Shown in pieces: positions 33,618-42,855 of a stretch of 64,000 nucleotides of DNA. The DNA is from an uncultured Ruminococcus sp. Its GTDB lineage: Bacteria; Bacillota; Clostridia; Oscillospirales; Acutalibacteraceae. Both the position numbers and the translations under genes were made by a program. How positions within the stretch are numbered: position 1 is the first letter of the stretch; each line of letters begins with the position of its first letter. The notes below the pieces were generated by a model, which did no database searches, was not told the origin of the DNA, and saw only the letters and a list, made by a program, of their open reading frames with translations. The stretch lies in NCBI GenBank assembly GCA_902802795.1, contig CADCNI010000005.1:1-64000 (forward strand), written 5' to 3'.

Positions 33618-33893
33618 ATGTACGAAGACAAAACTCTCAGATGCAAAGACTGTGGCAAAGAATTCATTTTTACTGCCGGTGAGCAGGAATTCTATGCCAG
33701 CAAAGGCTTTGAAAACGAGCCCCAGCGCTGTAAAGAATGCCGTGACGCCAAGAAGGCTGCCACCAGATCCCAGCGCAAGATGTACAAGGCTGTCTGCGAC
33801 GCCTGCGGCGGTGAAGCCACGGTTCCCTTCGAGCCCACCGAGGGCCGTCCTGTGTATTGCAGCGACTGCTTTGAAAAGATGAAGAACAACTGA
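33618..33893 (+). CDS. Zinc-ribbon protein with two CxxC-CxxC knuckles
   Basis: This 91-residue protein contains two zinc-ribbon modules: LRCKDCGKEF with QRCKECR (residues about 8-46), and AVCDACGGEA with VYCSDCFE (about 60-86). Short proteins of this kind are common in Clostridia and annotated only as zinc-ribbon proteins; binding to nucleic acid or protein is unproven. ATG 33618 follows a GTGAGG element at slightly long spacing. It lies in a small monocistronic unit between the sigma gene and dpaA. Confidence 0.82.
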   Translation: MYEDKTLRCKDCGKEFIFTAGEQEFYASKGFENEPQRCKECRDAKKAATRSQRKMYKAVCDACGGEATVPFEPTEGRPVYCSDCFEKMKNN

Positions 33894-34033
33894 TTTTGCT
33901 GCGTGAATCCGTTGTCAATTCATGGCTTTGCCAAAGGTCAATTCAATGAGATTTTTGTTGTATGAATTTGTTTATCCGATAGAAAAGTGATGACACCAAC
34001 AGATCCTTCGTAAATTTTATCATTGGCAAAAAG

Positions 34034-34080
34034 AGATAACCGGGAAAGGCTTTTTGAGGCTTTTTCCGGTTATTTTTTTG
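34034..34080 (+). terminator. Terminator upstream of dpaA
   Basis: ATAACCGGGAAA and TTTTCCGGTTAT form a hairpin followed by seven T. The preceding region 33894-34033 shows no gene. Confidence 0.8.
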
Positions 34081-34170
34081 CACGGCGCCGTGTCAGATTT
34101 TGTGTGCCGTCATATTCTGATGATAGGGGAGAATCATTCCTCCCGTGAATCCAGTTAGGGGGAGATTGCA

Positions 34171-35037
34171 ATGGAAAAGTCCATATTTGCCGTGGTGGGA
34201 GGTGACTCCCGCCAGATCGCACTTGCCAACATGCTGGCGGCCGAAGGCATTACGGTTTATTGTTCGGGTTTTGAACATGCCGCTGACACGCTGCTTGGGG
34301 TAGCGTCGACGGATCCGCTGACGGCAGTGCTGATGGCGGAGACGGTCATCCTGCCCATGCCGCCCACAAGAGACGGGGAAACTCTCAACGCGCCGCTGAG
34401 CACCTACCGTATTGACTTGAATGATGAATTTTGCGCCGCTTTGCGCGGTAAAACCGTGTTTGTCGGCATTGCCTCCAAGCTGCGGGAAGTGTCGCCGGGA
34501 TACGCCCAGCTTAATCTGTTGGATTATTACGCCAACGAATCGTTTTTGCTGCGCAATGCGCAGGCTACGGCGGAGGGCGCACTGGCGGAGATCATCACGA
34601 ATTATCCCCGCACTGTCTGCGGCAGCCGTGTGCTGGTGACGGGCTGCGGACGCATTACCCGTTTTCTGGCGCCGATGCTGGCGCGTCTGGGCGCGAATGT
34701 AGCGGTGGCCGCCCGAAAACCTGCCGATCGGTCTTGGGCAATGTCGGTGGGACTGGAAGCGTTTTCATTCCCCAAGGCCATGCGTAAGGCAAGGGAATTT
34801 GGGATTGTGATCAACACTGTCCCCGCTGCCGTCATCGACGCAAAATGGATGGATGCTCTTTCTCCCGACGTGCTTGTGATAGACCTTGCTTCGCTGCCGG
34901 GCGGCGTAGATGTGGATGCCTGCGCCAAACGAAACATTAAGGCCATCCGGGCGCTGGGACTGCCGGGGAAATATTCTCCCGAAACAGCCGCGGAAATTGT
35001 GAAAGAAACGGTGATGTTGATACTTGAGGAGGGATAA
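34171..35037 (+). CDS. dpaA: Dipicolinate synthase subunit A
   Basis: This 288-residue protein, with DpaB, makes dipicolinic acid from a dihydrodipicolinate-pathway intermediate in the mother cell. The product loads the spore core with calcium and gives heat resistance. The N-terminal segment IFAVVGGDSRQIALANMLAAEG and the second Rossmann motif VLVTGCGRITRFLAPMLARLG (residues about 151-171) identify SpoVFA/DpaA. GGGGGAG precedes the ATG. A CATATTCT box at 34111-34118 resembles the -10 of mother-cell sigma factors (SigE/SigK), but no matching -35 is convincing. It is followed after 4 bp by dpaB. Confidence 0.94.
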   Translation: MEKSIFAVVGGDSRQIALANMLAAEGITVYCSGFEHAADTLLGVASTDPLTAVLMAETVILPMPPTRDGETLNAPLSTYRIDLNDEFCAALRGKTVFVGIASKLREVSPGYAQLNLLDYYANESFLLRNAQATAEGALAEIITNYPRTVCGSRVLVTGCGRITRFLAPMLARLGANVAVAARKPADRSWAMSVGLEAFSFPKAMRKAREFGIVINTVPAAVIDAKWMDALSPDVLVIDLASLPGGVDVDACAKRNIKAIRALGLPGKYSPETAAEIVKETVMLILEEG

Positions 35038-35041
35038 ACAT

Positions 35042-35623
35042 ATGGAAGATCTGAAAGGCGTGAAGATTGGCTACGCGATCTGTGGTTCTTTCTGCACCTT
35101 TCGCCGGACGATTGACGAAATGAAGGAGCTTGTAAAGCGGGGAGCGGAACTGTTTCCCATTATGTCAGACAACGCGTATTCGCTCGACACGAGATTCGGC
35201 AAGGCGGCGGACTTTGCAGCGGAAATCGAGGCGCTCTGCGGCAGAAGCGTCATTCATACCATTCCCGAAGCCGAGCCGATCGGACCGCAAAAGCTGCTCG
35301 ATGTGCTGGTGATTTCGCCCTGTACAGGCAACACGCTGGCAAAACTGGCCAGCGGCGTGACTGATACGGCGGTGGCGCTTGCTGCCAAAGCGCATCTGCG
35401 CAACGCACGACCCTTGGTGATCGGCGTTTCCACCAATGATGCGCTGGCTGCCGCGGCCAAAAACATCGGTATGCTGATGAATTGCAAGAATGTCTATTTT
35501 ATTCCCATGTCGCAGGATGATCCGGTGAAGAAACCCAACTCGATGGTAGTGCATTTTGACAAAACGCCCGAAGCCATTCAAGGTGCGCTGGACGGGAAAC
35601 AGGTTCAGCCGCTATATCTGTAA
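35042..35623 (+). CDS. dpaB: Dipicolinate synthase subunit B
   Basis: This 193-residue flavoprotein-fold subunit partners with DpaA. KIGYAICGSFCTF at the N-terminus and VISPCTGNTLAKLASGVTDTAV are characteristic of SpoVFB. ATG 35042 has GGAGG seven bases upstream, inside the end of dpaA, showing tight coupling. A long terminator closes the two-gene operon. In Bacillus, lysine-pathway genes (asd, dapA, dapG) follow; here they do not. Confidence 0.95.
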   Translation: MEDLKGVKIGYAICGSFCTFRRTIDEMKELVKRGAELFPIMSDNAYSLDTRFGKAADFAAEIEALCGRSVIHTIPEAEPIGPQKLLDVLVISPCTGNTLAKLASGVTDTAVALAAKAHLRNARPLVIGVSTNDALAAAAKNIGMLMNCKNVYFIPMSQDDPVKKPNSMVVHFDKTPEAIQGALDGKQVQPLYL

Positions 35624-35630
35624 GAATCTC

Positions 35631-35690
35631 AAAAATCCCTTTCCGGGGTTCGCCGTCAGACGCGCGAAGCCTCCCGGAAAGGGATTTTTG
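35631..35690. terminator. Strong terminator after dpaAB
   Basis: AAAAATCCCTTTCCGG and its exact 16-bp complement flank a 27-nt loop. The A and T ends make it usable in both directions. Confidence 0.88.
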
Positions 35691-35713
35691 GACTGGATTA
35701 GGGATTGTTGAAG

Positions 35714-35834
35714 TAAATGAGAATTTAGCGGGGTAAAGAAAAAAGCATTCGCTCGCTAGTTGCGCTTCGCTTTTTCTTCTTTTTTCTTTTTCTCTCCACT
35801 CCCCACTTCCCACTCCCCACTAAATTCTCATTTA
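35714..35834. repeat. Family B element, short copy (121 bp)
   Basis: It has the same termini as the element at 30489-31119 (TAAATGAGAATTTAG at one end, its complement at the other) and one full copy of the arm (GCGAGCGAATGC, GCGAAGCGCAAC, GGGAAGTGGGGAGTGG). The other arm is reduced to about 20 bp. It looks like an internal-deletion derivative and ends 8 bp from the stop codon of the aminotransferase gene. Confidence 0.85.
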
Positions 35835-35841
35835 TCGGACA

Positions 35842-37038
35842 TTACGCTTTTACGCCATATTCCTCGCGCACGAATTGTTCCAGAACAGTCAGGCTGCGGA
35901 CGACCTTTTCAGTGTCAATGCAGTAGGCCATGCGGAAGTAGCCGGGGCAGCCGAAATCGTCGGCGGGTACAAGAATCAGATCATACTGCTTGGCTTTCAT
36001 GCAGAAGGCCTTCGCGTCGTCTTCGAGCGCTTTTGGGAAAATATAGAAGGTGCCACCCGGTTTCACGACCGTAAAGCCCAGTTCAATGAGTTTGTCGTAA
36101 ATCAGGTTCATGTTGGTTTCATATACCGAAAGATCGCTGGTCTGGTCAATGACCTTTGAAACAGCCAATTGGATGATGGAGGGCGGGCAGTTGTGACCGA
36201 TGCCGCGGCTGATCTGTCCGCAGATAACCGCGATGATGTCCGCGTCGGTGGCGTTGGGATTGACCGCCAAATAGCCGATTCGCTCCCCCGGCAGGCTGAG
36301 GCTCTTGGAAAAAGAATAGCAGGTGATGGTATTGTCGTAGAATTGGCCGACAAAGGGAGCATCCACGCCCGCAAAGACGATCTCACGGTAGGGTTCGTCG
36401 CTTACAAGGAAAATGTCGTGACGATATTCCTCCTGTTTGCGCCGCAGCAGATCGGCCAGCCGGGTGATAGTTTCGGTGGAATAGACAATGCCGGAGGGAT
36501 TATTGGGTGTGTTGATGAGAACGGCAGCCACTTTGTCGGTGAGCATTTCCTCAAACGCCTCGAAATTGATCTGGAAGGTGTCGGTGTTGGCGGGTACGAT
36601 CTTCAACACCGCGCCGGTCTGGTTGACATAGGGGCGGTATTCGGGGAAGAAAGGAGCAAAGGTGAGCACTTCGTCGCCCGGCTGCGTGACGCAGCGTATC
36701 GCGTGCGCCACGGCGCCCGCCGCACCGGAGGTCATAAAGATATGTTTCGCTTCATAGTGCATACCAAAGCGGCGGTTGAGACTGTCCGCGACGGACGCAC
36801 GGACCGACTGAATGCCGAGCGAGGGACTGTAGCCGTGAATCGCGACAGGATCGCTGTGCTCCAGCAGGTCGATCATGGCGTCGGTGAAGGACGGGGCGCA
36901 GGGGACGCTGGGATTGCCGAGGCTGTAGTCAAAGACATTTTCATAGCCGATTTCCTTGCCGCGCGCGGTGGCATATTCGCTCAGTTCGCGAATGACGGAT
37001 TTGCCTTGCAGCATTTGTTTGTAGGTAGGGTTAATCAT
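35842..37038 (-). CDS. Class I/II PLP-dependent aminotransferase
   Basis: This 398-residue fold-type I aminotransferase belongs to the aspartate-aminotransferase superfamily. Visible features are the SLGNPSVPCAP substrate region, INTPNNPSGIVYS, SDEPYREIVF, and the PLP lysine in YSFSKSLSLPGERIGY. The amino-acid substrate cannot be fixed from sequence; aspartate or an aromatic acid are common for this subgroup. ATG 37038 follows GGGAGGAA; the upstream frame has no site. It is monocistronic with its own promoter. Confidence 0.92.
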   Translation of the reverse strand: MINPTYKQMLQGKSVIRELSEYATARGKEIGYENVFDYSLGNPSVPCAPSFTDAMIDLLEHSDPVAIHGYSPSLGIQSVRASVADSLNRRFGMHYEAKHIFMTSGAAGAVAHAIRCVTQPGDEVLTFAPFFPEYRPYVNQTGAVLKIVPANTDTFQINFEAFEEMLTDKVAAVLINTPNNPSGIVYSTETITRLADLLRRKQEEYRHDIFLVSDEPYREIVFAGVDAPFVGQFYDNTITCYSFSKSLSLPGERIGYLAVNPNATDADIIAVICGQISRGIGHNCPPSIIQLAVSKVIDQTSDLSVYETNMNLIYDKLIELGFTVVKPGGTFYIFPKALEDDAKAFCMKAKQYDLILVPADDFGCPGYFRMAYCIDTEKVVRSLTVLEQFVREEYGVKA

Positions 37039-37109
37039 CTGAAATTCCTCCCGGAAAAAAGTGTCATATTCAAAACGCGCCAAAAATAGAAATAAATAGC
37101 GTGTCTTTC

Positions 37110-37138
37110 ATTATAACAGATACACGGTGAGAACGCAA
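37110..37138 (-). promoter_or_regulatory. Promoter of aminotransferase gene
   Basis: On the minus strand TTGCGT (37138-37133) and TATAAT (37115-37110) are 17 bp apart. Confidence 0.65.
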
Positions 37139-37204
37139 ATGTTATTTTGCGTATTTTTACCGTCTTGGTGAAAACTGTGCGAGGTTTTGGAGGGAAAGCG
37201 AAGA

Positions 37205-37906
37205 ATGGGGATGACACAATGGAGCGCTTTGGCCGCGTCATGCGGGCTGTCGTTTGCGGCGGTGGTGCTGATCGGCGTGCCAATGGGCAGAGCCAAACGG
37301 GAAGAAGAGGTTTATTCCGCGTCGTTGGGTATAATGATCTTTGGCTGTGTCAAAATGGTATTAGTGGAGTGCGGCTGGGGGTTTGCGGCGCTTTTTGGTG
37401 TGGGAACAGGGCTGAGCATACAGCTTGTGCTGATGCTGGGGGGATTTTTCTTTTTTCATCAGCTCAGGGAAACACAACTGCCGCTGTCAGGCGGTTCCTT
37501 TGTCCTGAACTGTGGAATGCTGCTCTGCACAGGTGTGGGGCAAACCGGATGGCGCAGGGAAGAAACAGGGGGAGTGCCGGGCGTGTATGTGATAGGAGAA
37601 GCGCTTCATTTCGCGCTGCTGATTCTGTCAGTCCTGTGGATGGAGGAAGAATCCTCGCAAACAGCCACGGGACGATGGGCTGCCGCAGCCGCCGTGGTGC
37701 TGGTGCTGAAAGGAGCGGGAACGTGGCTGCTGTCCGCGTTTTGCGGGGATGAAAGCGCGTTTGCGGCGCTGCTGTTGATGACGCTGGGCGTGAGCGGACT
37801 GCTCTGTGAATTTGTCTGTGCGGTAGAACGGGCAAGAACGCTTTCTTCCACGGGATTTGCCGTCGGAATGGCCGCCGCGTTTTGTGTCGGTTCGCTGATG
37901 GGGTAA
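37205..37906 (+). CDS. Hypothetical multi-spanning membrane protein
   Basis: This 233-residue protein is very hydrophobic, with about six predicted membrane helices (for example ALAASCGLSFAAVVLIGVPM, LSIQLVLMLGGFFFF, AALLLMTLGVSGLLCEFV). No family is recognised. GGAGGG lies 10 bp upstream of ATG 37205. A competing plus-strand frame (37147-37752) lacks a membrane pattern and is rejected. The gene stands between the divergent aminotransferase promoter and the RNase J promoter. Confidence 0.6.
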   Translation: MGMTQWSALAASCGLSFAAVVLIGVPMGRAKREEEVYSASLGIMIFGCVKMVLVECGWGFAALFGVGTGLSIQLVLMLGGFFFFHQLRETQLPLSGGSFVLNCGMLLCTGVGQTGWRREETGGVPGVYVIGEALHFALLILSVLWMEEESSQTATGRWAAAAAVVLVLKGAGTWLLSAFCGDESAFAALLLMTLGVSGLLCEFVCAVERARTLSSTGFAVGMAAAFCVGSLMG

Positions 37907-37973
37907 AGCCGGCCGGGCAGACAGAAAAAGTCGATGATTCCGAACAATTTAAAATAAATTAAGATTTGTAGAG

Positions 37974-38002
37974 TTGACAAATCCAAATGAACAATGTAAT
38001 AT
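37974..38002 (+). promoter_or_regulatory. RNase J promoter
   Basis: A consensus TTGACA (37974-37979), a 17-bp spacer and TAATAT (37997-38002) are present. The start codon is about 200 nt further on, so the mRNA has an unusually long leader. Confidence 0.82.
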
Positions 38003-38127
38003 AGAATGGATAATGTGTTCGGAGTATTGTGCTGCGCATGCAGCCTGATTTTATATCATGTTGTGTTCGGATGAAACAAAATAGGACATTGTTGTCCGGC
38101 TTGATTCCTTTGGCTGAATAAATTGGC

Positions 38128-38146
38128 CAGGCAAGCCTGTTTTTTT
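38128..38146 (+). promoter_or_regulatory. Terminator-like hairpin in RNase J leader
   Basis: A small stem CAGG-CAAG-CCTG is followed directly by seven T inside the leader, about 60 nt before the start codon. It could act as an attenuator. The stem is short, so this is tentative. Confidence 0.35.
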
Positions 38147-38207
38147 GGCGCGTTTGACACCGGAAAATTTATGAAAAATATGCAAAACTGATAATGGAGG
38201 ATTTTTT

Positions 38208-40187
38208 GTGCAACCCAATAACAATTATAAAAAGAATCGGAAAAACGGAAATTTTGACGCCCACACAGGGAACAAATTCGCTCCGTCAACAAGCGGAAAG
38301 CCGCAGAATCAGACAGAAGCGCCGCGTTACAAAAAGAACAAGCCGACAGCGCCCGGCAAGTTTTCCGGCGGCAATTTCCAGCGCCGCACCGGCGGCTATT
38401 CCCAGAACAGCGGGGAAAGGGACGTTGCTTCGGACGTGACCGTGAGACGTTCCGGAGGGTATAACGGCAGCTTCAAGAAGAAGAACTATGGCAAGGTCGC
38501 CCGCCCTGTTCCCGTTTCGTCCGGACAGCCCGTGAAAATTTCATTTATCGGCGGTCTGAATGAGATCGGAAAAAACATCACTATGTTTGAGTACGGTGAC
38601 GAAGCGATTGTCGTGGATTGCGGCATGGCGTTCCCGGATGATACCATGCTGGGCGTGGATCTGGTCATTCCGGATTTTACCTATCTGGAAAACAATGTCG
38701 AAAAAATCAAGGGCATTTTCCTCACCCACGGACATGAAGATCACATCGGCTCGCTGCCTTACCTGTTGCGCAAGATGAACCCGCCCATCTACGGCACCCG
38801 CCTCACGCTGGGTCTGGTCGAGGGCAAGCTCAGGGAACACCGTCTGCTGGATGTGGCCAAGCTCAATGTCGTCTCCGCGGGCGAGACGGTCAGCGCGGGC
38901 AGCTTCCGCGTGGAGTTTATCAATGTCAATCACTCCATTCCCGACGCGGTGGGTTTCGCGATTCACACGCCGGGCGGCACCATTGTTCACACGGGCGACT
39001 TCAAGATCGACTCGACTCCCATCAACGGCGGCATGATTGACCTCGGAAGGTTCGCGCAGCTCGGCAAAGAGGGCGTGCTTTGCATGATGGCGGACTCCAC
39101 CAACGCCGAGCGCCCCGGTTTCACCATGAGCGAGCGCACGGTAGGCGAGGCTTTCAACACGCTGTTCCAGAGTGAATCCGCCAAGAACAAGCGCATTATC
39201 ATCGCGACCTTTGCTTCCAATATTTACCGAATCCAGCAGATTATTGACTACGCTTATAAATTTGACCGCAAAGTGGCGGTGAGCGGGCGCAGCATGATTA
39301 ACGCTGTCAGCATTTCGCAGGAGCTCGGATATCTGAATGTCCCCGAAGGGGTCATGATCGACATTTCCATGCTCAGCCGCTACCCCAAAAACAAAGTGGT
39401 GCTGATCACCACGGGCAGCCAGGGGGAACCCATGAGCGCTCTGACAAGAATGGCGTTTTCCGATCATCGGCAGGTGGAGATCGGACCGGACGATTTCATC
39501 ATCATCTCCGCCAATCCCATCCCCGGCAACGAAAAGAATGTCGGCAATGTCGTCAACGAGCTGCTTAAGCACAAGTGCGATGTGGTGTATGAAAAGATGT
39601 ACGACGTTCACGTATCGGGACACGCCTGTCAGGAGGAACTCAAGCTCATGCTGGGACTGGTGAAACCGAAGTATTTCATTCCCGTACACGGCGAGCAGAA
39701 GCACCTTCTCAAACACGCGGGACTGGCGCGCGCCGTGGGGATTCCCCCGGAAAATGTGTGCATTGCCGATCTCGGGGACTGTGTGGAGGTCAGCGACAAG
39801 CACATCCAAAAGATCGGCACCGTGCCCAGCGGCAAGCTGCTGGTGGACGGTCTGGGCGTGGGCGACGTCGGCAGCGTGGTGCTGCGCGACCGAAAGCATC
39901 TCGGTCAGGACGGTCTGATCATCGTGGTGATGGCGATCAGTTCCGACGCGGGTATTACCGTTTCGGGGCCCGACATCGTTTCCCGCGGATTTGTCTATGT
40001 GCGCGACGCGGAGCCGTTGCTGGAAGAAGCCAGACGCATTGCGTCCGACGCGCTGGAGGACTGCTATGACGAGGGTATCCGCGAATGGGGCCTGATTAAA
40101 GGACGCGTGCGCGACGATCTTTCCAAATTTATCTATGAGCGCACCAAGAGAAGTCCGATGATCCTTCCGATTATTATGGAAGTGTAA
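38208..40187 (+). CDS. rnj: Ribonuclease J
   Basis: This 659-residue endo/5'-exoribonuclease is central to mRNA decay and RNA processing. The metallo-beta-lactamase core starts near residue 107 (ISFIGGLNEIGKN) and has HGHEDHIG; the beta-CASP part and the C-terminal domain end PMILPIIMEV. Family members are usually about 555 residues. The extra ~105-residue N-terminus is Asn/Lys/Gly-rich, basic and probably disordered (for instance NYKKNRKNG), a likely RNA- or protein-contact tail. The start is GTG 38208, supported by GGAGG 7 bp upstream. Whether it is J1 or J2 cannot be told here. Confidence 0.94.
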   Translation: MQPNNNYKKNRKNGNFDAHTGNKFAPSTSGKPQNQTEAPRYKKNKPTAPGKFSGGNFQRRTGGYSQNSGERDVASDVTVRRSGGYNGSFKKKNYGKVARPVPVSSGQPVKISFIGGLNEIGKNITMFEYGDEAIVVDCGMAFPDDTMLGVDLVIPDFTYLENNVEKIKGIFLTHGHEDHIGSLPYLLRKMNPPIYGTRLTLGLVEGKLREHRLLDVAKLNVVSAGETVSAGSFRVEFINVNHSIPDAVGFAIHTPGGTIVHTGDFKIDSTPINGGMIDLGRFAQLGKEGVLCMMADSTNAERPGFTMSERTVGEAFNTLFQSESAKNKRIIIATFASNIYRIQQIIDYAYKFDRKVAVSGRSMINAVSISQELGYLNVPEGVMIDISMLSRYPKNKVVLITTGSQGEPMSALTRMAFSDHRQVEIGPDDFIIISANPIPGNEKNVGNVVNELLKHKCDVVYEKMYDVHVSGHACQEELKLMLGLVKPKYFIPVHGEQKHLLKHAGLARAVGIPPENVCIADLGDCVEVSDKHIQKIGTVPSGKLLVDGLGVGDVGSVVLRDRKHLGQDGLIIVVMAISSDAGITVSGPDIVSRGFVYVRDAEPLLEEARRIASDALEDCYDEGIREWGLIKGRVRDDLSKFIYERTKRSPMILPIIMEV

Positions 40188-40220
40188 TCGCTTTTACAAA
40201 CGCAGCGATATAATATAGAA

Positions 40221-40263
40221 GGCAAAACATCGGGCGAAAATCCGCCTGAAATGTTTTGTCATT
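40221..40263 (+). terminator. Terminator or processing hairpin between rnj and gdpP
   Basis: GGCAAAACATCGGGCG and CGCCTGAAATGTTTTGTC form a long imperfect stem with a small loop. The T run is poor, so read-through into gdpP is possible. Confidence 0.55.
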
Positions 40264-40281
40264 CAGCAGGGTGGTGGTTTG

Positions 40282-42279
40282 ATGAAAAACAACAAATATT
40301 GGCTGCTGTCGCCCTATTCCTATATTCAATTGGGATTTATCCTGCTTTTACTGCTGTTGGTGCTGGTCATGGCCGGCAGCGTGCCGCTGAAGATCATCGC
40401 GTGTTTCATTTCGGCGGCTGCGATAGGTTTTTCACTGCTTTTCGCGGGAGCGGTCAGGGAAAACCTCTACCGCTATGTGACATGGATTTCGCAGTCGTTT
40501 GACACATCCAACAAGGACGCGCTCAACAGCATTCCCGTGCCGGTTGTCACGGTGACGGAGCAGGGAGAAATTATCTGGTACAACGAGCAGTTCCGCGAGG
40601 TGATTTTGCTGGGAGCGGACGCGCAGGGCGTCAAGCTGCCGCGTGTCTTCAAGGGATTTGATGAAACATGGCTGGCGGCGGACAATGAGTTTGAAATCAA
40701 AAAAGATAAAAAAGTTTATCTTGTCTCGGTGGGCGTGCATGACTTGGAGGAAAACAAGCAGTACGCGTTGTATTTCAACGACATTACCGACCTGAAAAAA
40801 ACCGAGAACCAATATACCGTCAGCCGTCCGGCCGTGCTGCTGATCGTCTTTGACAATGAGGAAGAACTGCTGAAAGTGAGAGAAAACGAGCGTGTGCGCG
40901 TGATTTCCGCCGTGGAATCCCTTCTCGGCAAATGGGTGGAGGACACCAACTGCATTTCGCGTATCAACGCGCGCGACCGCAGCTTTATCATGATGGAGGA
41001 ACAGTATCTCGAAAAGATCATTTCCTCGCGTTTTTCCGTACTGAACGAGGCGCGCCGGCTGGTGATCGAGGGCGGCAACCCTGTCACCCTGTCCATCGGC
41101 GTGGGTCGCGGCGGCAATAATTTCAGCGAATGCGAATACTGGGCCAATCAGGCGTTGGAGATGGCGCTCGGACGAGGCGGCGACCAGGCGTGTGTCAAAG
41201 ACATGGACGGTTATTCCTTCTACGGCGGCGTTTCCAAATCGGTGGAAAAGCAAAGCAAGGTGCGCACCCGTATGGTGGCGCAGGCGCTGGTGGAACTCAT
41301 CAACACGGCGGACAAATGCTTTGTAATGGGACACCGCTTCTCTGATCTCGACGCCATCGGCGCGGCGATCGGCATGGCGGCGATTATCGAGGCGCTGCAA
41401 AAAGAAACGGAGCAAACCGTTCATATTGTGGTGGATGAAAACGCCACGCTCGCACAGCCGCTCATCAACTCCTACCGTGAGACGCGCGGCGTGAGCTGGT
41501 TTATTCCGCCCGACGCGGCGCTCGACGCGATGACGGATGATTCGCTGCTGATTGTGGTGGACACCCATTCCCCCGAAGTGATAGAAAGCAAGGCGGTCTA
41601 TAACGCCGCCCAGACGGTTGTGACCATTGACCATCACCGCCTGTCGGTCAAGCGTATCCAGAACTCGGTGATATTCTTCCACGAGCCTTACGCGTCCTCC
41701 ACCTGCGAGATGGTGACGGAACTGGCGCCATATATGCATGAAACGGCGATTGCGCGGCCCGAAGCCGAGGCGCTGCTCTCCGGTATCATGCTCGATACCA
41801 AGAGCTTCGTGCTGAAAACCGGCGCGAGAACCTTTGAAGCGGCGGCCTATCTGCGGCGCAGGGGAGCGGATACCATTGAGGTCAAACGCTTCTTTTCCGG
41901 TTCGCTGCAAACCTATATCGAAAAATCGCAGCTCGTTTCTTCCGCGCGGCTGTACGGGGACTGCGCGATTTCCTCGACTGCCGAAGAAGTCGAAGGCGTG
42001 CGTGTCATTGCTTCGCAGGCGGCGGACGAACTGCTCAATATCAACGGCGTGACAGCTTCCTTTGTGCTGTATATGACAGGAACACAGGTTAATATCTCAG
42101 CGCGGTCGCTCGGCAAATTCAACGTGCAGGTGGTAATGGAAAAGTTAGGCGGCGGCGGTCATATGACGATGGCGGCGGCACAGTTGCCTGACACCACGCT
42201 GGAGAACGGTGTGGCCAAGCTGAAAGCGGCCATTGATGAATTCCGTAGGGAACAGGTACAGGAAGAAGCCGAAAAGTAA
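40282..42279 (+). CDS. gdpP: GdpP-type cyclic-di-AMP phosphodiesterase
   Basis: This 665-residue membrane enzyme hydrolyses c-di-AMP and so influences wall integrity and potassium balance. Two N-terminal helices (about 15-55) are followed by a PAS-like domain (about 75-170) and a degenerate GGDEF domain that lacks the GGDEF signature (about 175-305). A DHH domain follows (GHRFSDLDAIGAAIG, VVDTHSPE, TIDHHRL), then DHHA1 with GGGGHMTMAAAQ. It heads the conserved gdpP-rplI-dnaB order of Firmicutes. ATG 40282 follows AGGGTGGTGG. Confidence 0.95.
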   Translation: MKNNKYWLLSPYSYIQLGFILLLLLLVLVMAGSVPLKIIACFISAAAIGFSLLFAGAVRENLYRYVTWISQSFDTSNKDALNSIPVPVVTVTEQGEIIWYNEQFREVILLGADAQGVKLPRVFKGFDETWLAADNEFEIKKDKKVYLVSVGVHDLEENKQYALYFNDITDLKKTENQYTVSRPAVLLIVFDNEEELLKVRENERVRVISAVESLLGKWVEDTNCISRINARDRSFIMMEEQYLEKIISSRFSVLNEARRLVIEGGNPVTLSIGVGRGGNNFSECEYWANQALEMALGRGGDQACVKDMDGYSFYGGVSKSVEKQSKVRTRMVAQALVELINTADKCFVMGHRFSDLDAIGAAIGMAAIIEALQKETEQTVHIVVDENATLAQPLINSYRETRGVSWFIPPDAALDAMTDDSLLIVVDTHSPEVIESKAVYNAAQTVVTIDHHRLSVKRIQNSVIFFHEPYASSTCEMVTELAPYMHETAIARPEAEALLSGIMLDTKSFVLKTGARTFEAAAYLRRRGADTIEVKRFFSGSLQTYIEKSQLVSSARLYGDCAISSTAEEVEGVRVIASQAADELLNINGVTASFVLYMTGTQVNISARSLGKFNVQVVMEKLGGGGHMTMAAAQLPDTTLENGVAKLKAAIDEFRREQVQEEAEK

Positions 42280-42325
42280 TTTTTTTATATGAAGCATTGT
42301 TTTTGAGAAAGGACAGATGAATCCA

Positions 42326-42772
42326 ATGAAAGTGATATTAAATCAGGATGTAAAGGGTACAGGCAAAAAAGGTGATCTGGTCAATGTATCGGACGGATAT
42401 GCCAGAAATTTCCTCTTTCCGCGCAAGCTGGCGGTAGAGGCCAACGCGCAGGCGATGAACGAAAAGAACGCCAAAGAAAGCGCCGCGGCTTTCCGTCTGG
42501 CGGAAGAAAAGGCGGCGGCTGAGACCAAGAAAGCAAAGATTCACGGCAAGACCCTCAGAATCGTCGGCAAGGCGGGACAGAGCGGCAAGCTGTTCGGTTC
42601 CATTACGCCGAAGGAAATTGTGGAAGTGCTCAAAAATCAGTACGGTCTGGATATTGACAAGAAAAAAATTACGCTTAAATCGGAGATTAAAACCTTTGGC
42701 ACCTTTTCATGCGATGTGAAGCTGTACACCGGCATTGTAGCCGAGATGAACATTGAGGTTGTGAAAGAATAA
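42326..42772 (+). CDS. rplI: 50S ribosomal protein L9
   Basis: This 148-residue protein has the N-terminal L9 signature ([30 protein letters not shown] across the first 31 residues), a long connecting helix rich in Ala/Glu/Lys, and a C-terminal rRNA-binding domain ([14 protein letters not shown]). ATG 42326 gives the canonical N-terminus. An ATG three codons upstream (42317) is very close to AAAGGA and may be the true start. Confidence 0.96.
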   Translation: MKVILNQDVKGTGKKGDLVNVSDGYARNFLFPRKLAVEANAQAMNEKNAKESAAAFRLAEEKAAAETKKAKIHGKTLRIVGKAGQSGKLFGSITPKEIVEVLKNQYGLDIDKKKITLKSEIKTFGTFSCDVKLYTGIVAEMNIEVVKE

Positions 42773-42788
42773 AAAGTTAATTAACTTT
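42773..42788. repeat. 16-bp perfect AT-rich palindrome between rplI and dnaB
   Basis: AAAGTTAATTAACTTT lies immediately after the rplI stop. It has no loop and no T tract, so it is not a normal terminator; a protein-binding site is possible. Confidence 0.5.
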
Positions 42789-42855
42789 ACAGATGGACTT
42801 TATGAAAAGATAACCGGCTTTACACCGAAAAAATCATGAAAGGGGGTGGTCGCTC

